Origin: Dictyoglomota bacterium
GTDB taxonomy: Bacteria > Dictyoglomota > Dictyoglomia > Dictyoglomales > Dictyoglomaceae
Direction: 5' to 3'
Assembly: GCA_029776735.1 (NCBI GenBank)
Contig: JAKOUL010000064.1
Location: 1 to 8,504, forward strand
Length of the DNA stretch: 8,504 nt
Part shown: positions 5,194 through 8,504 of the stretch, in pieces
How positions within the stretch are numbered: the first letter of the stretch is position 1
How the letters are laid out: each line of letters starts with the position of its first letter
Position numbers and translations under genes: made by a program
Notes under the pieces: generated by a model
Seen by the model: only the letters and a program-made list of their open reading frames with translations
What the model was told of the DNA's origin: nothing
Databases searched by the model: none

Positions 5194-6904
5194 ACCATCT
5201 TTTAAGATATGCTTCGGTAATATATCTCTTCATCATTCTATGAGTATTAAAATATGATCCTATATTTGCTATAGAGTTTTTCATTATTCTTATCCAATCA
5301 TCGGGATGGTGATAATATGTGGGTATTATAATATATTCAAGCTTGTTATAAAGATCATCAATCTCTTCTTGAACATGGTTTTCAATGCTTCTCTCCTCAG
5401 AGGGTGAAGGTCCTATAGACCACCCAGTATATCCTTCTACATGTCCTTCAATCCACCATCCATCAAGAACACTAAAGTTTATAACCCCATTATGAGCTGC
5501 CTTCATCCCACTGGTACCAGAAGCTTCTAATGGTCTCTGAGGAGTATTTAACCATACATCTACCCCGGCTACTATTTTTTTTGCCATATCCATATTGTAA
5601 TCTTGTAGATATACGATTTTAATATCATTTTCTAAAGCCTTTTTATATTCAAAGATCTCTTGTATGAGTTTTTTAGCTTCAATATCATTAGGATGAGATT
5701 TTCCTGCATATACTATTTGGATTAGTCCTTTCCTTTTTACTCTTCGTAGTCTATTTATATCAGAAAAGAGAAGATGTGGCCTTTTGTATGCTGTTACTCT
5801 TCTTGCAAATCCAATAGTTAATACATTTTCTTCAAATTTTTCTCCTGTCTGCGCATATATAAAATCAATCAACTCTCTTTTGGATTGTTGATGAGCTTCC
5901 CAGATCTCTTCGTCTGGTATGAATTGAACCCTTGAAAGAAGTTCAGGCTCCTTAGCCCATCCCGGAATATATGTATCATAAACCTTTCTGAAACTTGAGG
6001 ATGTCCAAGTAAAAGAATGTACTCCATTAGTTATAGCAAAGATCTTATGTCCTGGAAACATAGCCTCAGATATTTCTTGATGCCTTTTAGCTACGCCATT
6101 TACGTATCCTGAAAGATTTAGGGCAAGAAGAGTCATATTTAAAGCATCTTCTCCTGCAAATTTTTTAATAATATCCAAAGATATATAATCTCTCATTATT
6201 TTAGATATAACATCATAAGAAAATTTATCATGTCCTGCTTCAACTGGGGTATGAGTTGTGAAAATACATTTTTCTCTTACTATCTCTGCAATTTCCTCTA
6301 AACTCTGTCCATTTTTTTGTGCTTCTTTAAAGAGTTCTAAGGTGAGAAGAGCAGAATGTCCTTCATTTAGATGATATTTCCCTATATTTAGATTAAGCTC
6401 TTTTAAAACTCTTGCTCCACCTATACCAAGAACAATCTCTTGTTTTAACCTATTCTCTAAATCTCCTCCATATAGTACATCAGTAATACCTCTATTCTCC
6501 TCGGAATTTTCTGGAAGATTAGTGTCCAGAAAAATGACTGGCACTGTAGATCCGTAGAGAGAAGTCCAGTAATATACCCATGGTTGAATAAAAACCTTTC
6601 TTCCCTCTATTTCTACGTAAGTTTTTATAGGAATCTGTGTCATAAATTTTTCAGGTTCCCAAGTTGCAGGATATTCTATCTGAGTGCCATCTTCTTTAAT
6701 TTCCTGTTTGAAATATCCCTTCCTACTTATTTGAGTTACTGCTATAAATGGGATATTGAGATCTGCTGCTGTTCTTACAGTGTCTCCAGCAAGTACTCCT
6801 AATCCACCGCTATATGTAGGTATGTCTGAAGTAAGTGCTATTTCCATGGAGAAGTAAGCTATAGCTTCCTCCTTTCTTAGTTTTTCAAATATTTCTGTAT
6901 CCAT
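5192..6904 (-). CDS. glgP: Alpha-glucan phosphorylase, short form (GT35)
   Basis: This 570-residue cytosolic PLP enzyme cleaves alpha-1,4-glucan (glycogen or maltodextrin) with phosphate to give glucose-1-phosphate. The N-terminal YFSMEIAL...IPTYSGGLGVLAGD block (17-41), YHLNEGHSAL (177-186) and FTTHTPVEAGHDKF (215-228) are phosphorylase signatures. The cofactor-site block EASGTSGMKAAHNG contains the PLP lysine, Lys468, and is followed by DGWWIEGHVEGYTGWSIG (481-498). It belongs to the compact bacterial/archaeal subfamily and lacks the extra N-terminal and allosteric regions of the 800-plus residue muscle/E. coli type. Glycogen synthase-like proteins share the general fold, but the PLP motif settles the call. 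The ATG at 6904 has GGGAGG only at a long distance (13 nt), with no better in-frame start nearby. It is transcribed convergently with the importer, so it is a separate unit. Confidence 0.93.
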   Translation of the reverse strand: MDTEIFEKLRKEEAIAYFSMEIALTSDIPTYSGGLGVLAGDTVRTAADLNIPFIAVTQISRKGYFKQEIKEDGTQIEYPATWEPEKFMTQIPIKTYVEIEGRKVFIQPWVYYWTSLYGSTVPVIFLDTNLPENSEENRGITDVLYGGDLENRLKQEIVLGIGGARVLKELNLNIGKYHLNEGHSALLTLELFKEAQKNGQSLEEIAEIVREKCIFTTHTPVEAGHDKFSYDVISKIMRDYISLDIIKKFAGEDALNMTLLALNLSGYVNGVAKRHQEISEAMFPGHKIFAITNGVHSFTWTSSSFRKVYDTYIPGWAKEPELLSRVQFIPDEEIWEAHQQSKRELIDFIYAQTGEKFEENVLTIGFARRVTAYKRPHLLFSDINRLRRVKRKGLIQIVYAGKSHPNDIEAKKLIQEIFEYKKALENDIKIVYLQDYNMDMAKKIVAGVDVWLNTPQRPLEASGTSGMKAAHNGVINFSVLDGWWIEGHVEGYTGWSIGPSPSEERSIENHVQEEIDDLYNKLEYIIIPTYYHHPDDWIRIMKNSIANIGSYFNTHRMMKRYITEAYLKRW

Positions 6905-6917
6905 TTCAAAGATTAAA

Positions 6918-6923
6918 CCTCCC
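6918..6923 (-). promoter_or_regulatory. Unusually distant SD of the phosphorylase gene
   Basis: GGGAGG on the minus strand lies 13 nt before the ATG at 6904, longer than the 5-9 nt typical in this window. No other ATG, GTG or TTG occurs in frame between the two. Confidence 0.5.
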
Positions 6924-6942
6924 TTTTTTAAACTTAATCAAA

Positions 6943-6971
6943 ATCATACAATAAAAAAAAATTAATTTCAA
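6943..6971 (-). promoter_or_regulatory. Sigma70-type promoter of the phosphorylase gene
   Basis: Read on the minus strand, TTGAAA (6971-6966), a 17-bp spacer and TATGAT (6948-6943) match the consensus well. Transcription would start about 30 nt before the start codon. Confidence 0.7.
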
Positions 6972-6974
6972 ATA

Positions 6975-7064
6975 AGTAAAATTAGCAAAACTCCAGCAGA
7001 CAACCTGCTTTACTATAAAATTAACATGTGTTAGTAAATATTTTTAAAATTTACTTTTAGTAAA
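6975..7064. repeat. Cluster of AGTAAA/TTTACT elements between divergent promoters
   Basis: The hexamer AGTAAA or its complement occurs five times in 90 bp: plus at 6975, minus at 7009-7014, plus at 7033, minus at 7050-7055, plus at 7059. Pairs of copies form AGTAAAT-9 nt-ATTTACT (7033-7055) and TTTACT-TTT-AGTAAA (7050-7064), which share the middle copy. A short TAACA-TG-TGTTA repeat (7022-7033) and an AGCAG/CTGCT hairpin (6995-7009) sit in the same stretch. The cluster lies just upstream of the -35 boxes of both divergent promoters, a natural place for a regulator to bind. No known regulator is assigned. Confidence 0.4.
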
Positions 7065-7091
7065 ACAAGAATGAAAAATGTGAAGTAATAT

Positions 7092-7120
7092 TTGCAAAAT
7101 TATAAAACTTAAGTTATAAT
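7092..7120 (+). promoter_or_regulatory. Sigma70-type promoter of the DUF4097-type gene
   Basis: TTGCAA (7092-7097), a 17-bp spacer and a perfect TATAAT (7115-7120) form a strong promoter, 43 bp before the ATG at 7163. Transcription would start near 7127. Confidence 0.75.
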
Positions 7121-7162
7121 TTTTTGTAAAAAGAGATGGGATAATAAAAGGAGGTGTTTAAA

Positions 7163-7942
7163 ATGGAAGATATTAAAAAGATCTTAAAGCTTCTTGAAGA
7201 AGGGAAAATTACTGCAGAGGAAGCAGAAAAGTTGATTGAGGCTATTGAAAACAAAAAAGAAGAAAAGAAGGAAGGATTTAATTTAGGAAACATAGGAGAA
7301 ATGATTTCTGGAGCTATAAGTTCTGCAGTTTCTGTAGTACCAAAGGTTATTTCAGGAAGTATTAAAGCAAGAGGTGAAGTAAAAGAAGAGATAGGATGGG
7401 ATTTAGAGAAGCCTTTTTTTGTTGAGATAACAGGTGGGGAATTAGACATAAAAGTAGGGGAAGAGCCTAAAGTAATAGTAGAAGGGGAAGGCGTATATAA
7501 CCTTGGAGAAGACATAATAAAACTTTCTGTAGGAAGTTTTATTTTGACAATTCCTCGGTTTAAGCTGATCAAATTGAAACTTTCTGCAGGTGATGTGAAA
7601 GGAAAAATAGCTTGTGATGAATGTGAATTATATATGTCAATGGGAGATATGGATTTGGAATTAGAGGCAAAAAAGCTAACAGCAGAACTGAGTATGGGAG
7701 ATTTGGATATAAATCTTGTTTCTTCCCCCGAATATGCTACTTTAAAATGTAATATGGGAGATATGAATATAAAGCTTCCAGAGAACTTTGATGGTAAGGT
7801 AATTGCTAAGGTGGCTTTAGGAGATGTCTCTGTAGGAAGAAAAGCAGATGTAATAAAAGATAGAAACTGCTATATATATAAAACAGGTGAAAAATCTGTA
7901 ATTGAAGTAAGTTGTAAGATGGGAGACGTAACTGTATATTAG
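7163..7942 (+). CDS. DUF4097-type beta-repeat protein with YvlB/LiaX-like N-terminal helix pair
   Basis: This is a 259-residue protein without signal peptide or clear membrane span. Residues 1-30 (MEDIKKILKLLEEGKITAEEAEKLIEAIE) are the short helical hairpin found at the N-terminus of YvlB/LiaX-like envelope-stress proteins. A charged Lys/Glu linker (31-37) and an amphipathic Gly/Ser/Val-rich segment (38-66) follow. From about residue 84 a DUF4097 beta-strand repeat region carries a recurring x-G-D-[VML] motif at 143-144, 161-162, 179-180, 199-200, 220-221 and 254-255, most often as MGD followed by alternating hydrophobic residues, as in a beta-solenoid. There are five Cys (151, 154, 196, 236, 251). 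The start is ATG 7163 with AGGAGGTG (7149-7156) just upstream; GTG 7154 lies inside the SD and is rejected. The family is linked to cell-envelope stress and regulation in Firmicutes; any such role here is inference. Confidence 0.8.
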   Translation: MEDIKKILKLLEEGKITAEEAEKLIEAIENKKEEKKEGFNLGNIGEMISGAISSAVSVVPKVISGSIKARGEVKEEIGWDLEKPFFVEITGGELDIKVGEEPKVIVEGEGVYNLGEDIIKLSVGSFILTIPRFKLIKLKLSAGDVKGKIACDECELYMSMGDMDLELEAKKLTAELSMGDLDINLVSSPEYATLKCNMGDMNIKLPENFDGKVIAKVALGDVSVGRKADVIKDRNCYIYKTGEKSVIEVSCKMGDVTVY

Positions 7943-7953
7943 AGATTTTTTAG

Positions 7954-8023
7954 TCCTCCCCTGAGTTTTTGATTTTTACAGGTGTTTAAGTTATACTAAA
8001 GAAAAATTTTGCTCAGGGGAGGA
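7954..8023. repeat. Perfect 12-bp inverted repeat flanking the beta-mannosidase promoter
   Basis: TCCTCCCCTGAG (7954-7965) and CTCAGGGGAGGA (8012-8023) are exact reverse complements with 46 bp between them. The left arm lies upstream of the promoter; the right arm lies in the leader and contains the GGGGAGGA site of the mannosidase gene. A second, inner pairing is possible between ATTTTT (7972-7977) and AAAAAT (8002-8007). Only RNA read through from the upstream gene carries both arms, and there the ribosome site would be closed. As DNA, it could be a two-site operator. Confidence 0.6.
7969..7997 (+). promoter_or_regulatory. Sigma70-type promoter of the beta-mannosidase gene
   Basis: TTGATT (7969-7974), a 17-bp spacer and TATACT (7992-7997) lie between the arms of the inverted repeat. 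Initiation near 8004 would give a leader that keeps the right arm with the SD but lacks the left arm. Confidence 0.6.
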
Positions 8024-8032
8024 TTCTTATTT

Positions 8033-8504
8033 ATGGAGATTCTAAAACTTAACGGTGAATGGGAGTTTAAAAGTAAAAGAAATAGGAAGTGGCTTAAAGG
8101 TAAAGTCCCAGGATGTGTACATTTAGACCTTATGGAAAATAATGAAATTGCCGACCCTTTTTTGGGGGAAAATGAACTAAAGGTTCAATGGGTAGAGAAG
8201 GAGGATTGGGTTTATCGTAAGAGGTTTAATGTAAGTAAAGATTTTTTGAGTCATTCTTTTATAGAGCTTGAATTTGATGGTATAGATACCTTTGCAAATA
8301 TATATCTAAATGGCAAAAAAATTGGTGAAACAGATAATATGTTCATCCCTTGGGCTTTTAATGTAAAAGATTATTTAGTAGAAGGTGAAAATGAGTTAGA
8401 AGTGGAATTGCTATCTCCATCAAAAGTACTTGAAGAAAAGGCAAATAATTATCCTGTAAAACTTCGTGGAGGCGATTATTCTTCCAGAGTTTTTGGAAGA
8501 AAAG
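8033..8504 (+). CDS. Beta-mannosidase, GH2 family (partial, C-terminus off the right edge)
   Basis: These are the first 157 residues of a glycoside hydrolase family 2 beta-mannosidase, which removes mannose from the non-reducing ends of beta-mannosides such as mannan oligosaccharides. The N-terminal jelly-roll (sugar-binding) domain is recognisable from LNGEWEF (6-12), VPGCVHLDLMENNEIADPF (25-43), QWVEKEDWVYRKRF (52-65), ELEFDGIDTFANIYLNGKKIGETDNMFIPWAFNVKDYL (78-115) and the beginning of the RGGDYSSRVFGRK block. These sequences favour mannosidase over beta-galactosidase or glucuronidase within GH2. The catalytic acid/base and nucleophile lie in the missing part, since full proteins are usually 800 or more residues. 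There is no signal peptide, so the enzyme is probably cytosolic and acts on imported oligosaccharides. The ATG at 8033 has GGGGAGGA (8016-8023) 9 nt upstream. Confidence 0.92.
   Translation, partial: MEILKLNGEWEFKSKRNRKWLKGKVPGCVHLDLMENNEIADPFLGENELKVQWVEKEDWVYRKRFNVSKDFLSHSFIELEFDGIDTFANIYLNGKKIGETDNMFIPWAFNVKDYLVEGENELEVELLSPSKVLEEKANNYPVKLRGGDYSSRVFGRK

Noticed and set aside
6995..7009. AGCAG/CTGCT hairpin as a terminator
   Set aside because: The stem is only 5 bp with no proper U-run, and it sits between divergent promoters where no transcript needs to end.
7154..7162. GTG start at 7154 for the DUF4097-type protein
   Set aside because: It is part of the AGGAGGTG ribosome site. ATG 7163 is correctly spaced and begins the recognised helix.
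7114..7572. 152-residue minus-strand reading frame opposite the DUF4097-type gene
   Set aside because: It is antisense to a well-supported gene, rich in Ser/Pro/Ile/Phe as expected for a shadow of a Glu/Lys/Gly-rich gene, and shows no recognisable domain.
1..8504. CRISPR array, tRNA, insertion sequence, prophage or defence system
   Set aside because: I saw no regularly spaced direct repeats, tRNA-like cloverleaf, transposase, integrase, nuclease or toxin-antitoxin pair. All larger frames are explained by metabolism, transport or regulation.

Overview
The window is AT-rich (roughly one third G+C). Its proteins are rich in Lys/Glu/Ile, its Shine-Dalgarno (SD) sites are strong and purine-rich, and it uses some TTG starts. 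The content is almost entirely carbohydrate uptake and breakdown: a sugar ABC importer with a ROK regulator, a short alpha-glucan phosphorylase and a GH2 beta-mannosidase. This suits an anaerobic, saccharolytic thermophile. My best guess is Dictyoglomus or a close relative; Thermotogota or thermophilic Firmicutes are less likely alternatives. The assignment is inferred from protein style and composition and was not searched.

Layout. Positions 1-700 hold two minus-strand genes: a small Cys-containing protein of unknown function (407-700) and, 28 bp downstream, an aldo/keto reductase of the Kv-beta-like group that runs off the left edge. After a 143-bp divergent intergenic region comes a plus-strand cluster (844-5156): a ROK repressor, a secreted glucose-type substrate-binding protein, and two permeases that overlap by one base. 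No ATPase is present. The cluster ends at a hairpin shared with a convergent minus-strand alpha-glucan phosphorylase (5192-6904). A 258-bp divergent region with two good sigma70-type promoters and a cluster of AGTAAA/TTTACT elements separates that gene from a plus-strand DUF4097-type protein (7163-7942). The last gene, a beta-mannosidase starting at 8033, is cut by the right edge.

How the parts fit together (inference). The binding protein and permeases import a hexose, probably glucose and perhaps mannose or galactose, using a shared ATPase encoded elsewhere. The ROK protein probably senses the sugar and controls its own promoter and the transporter through TTTAATTAAA-type sites. The phosphorylase releases glucose-1-phosphate from alpha-glucan, and the mannosidase releases mannose from beta-mannosides. 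The DUF4097 protein looks like an envelope-stress or scaffold-type protein and does not obviously belong to the sugar pathway.

I see no RNA gene, CRISPR array, insertion sequence or phage feature, and no clearly new multi-gene system. The points most worth a second look are in the control regions: a perfect 12-bp inverted repeat that flanks the mannosidase promoter and whose right arm is the ribosome-binding site, repeated GTTTAATTA boxes at the ROK and transporter promoters, competing G/C-tract structures in the binding-protein leader, and the AGTAAA cluster between the divergent promoters.
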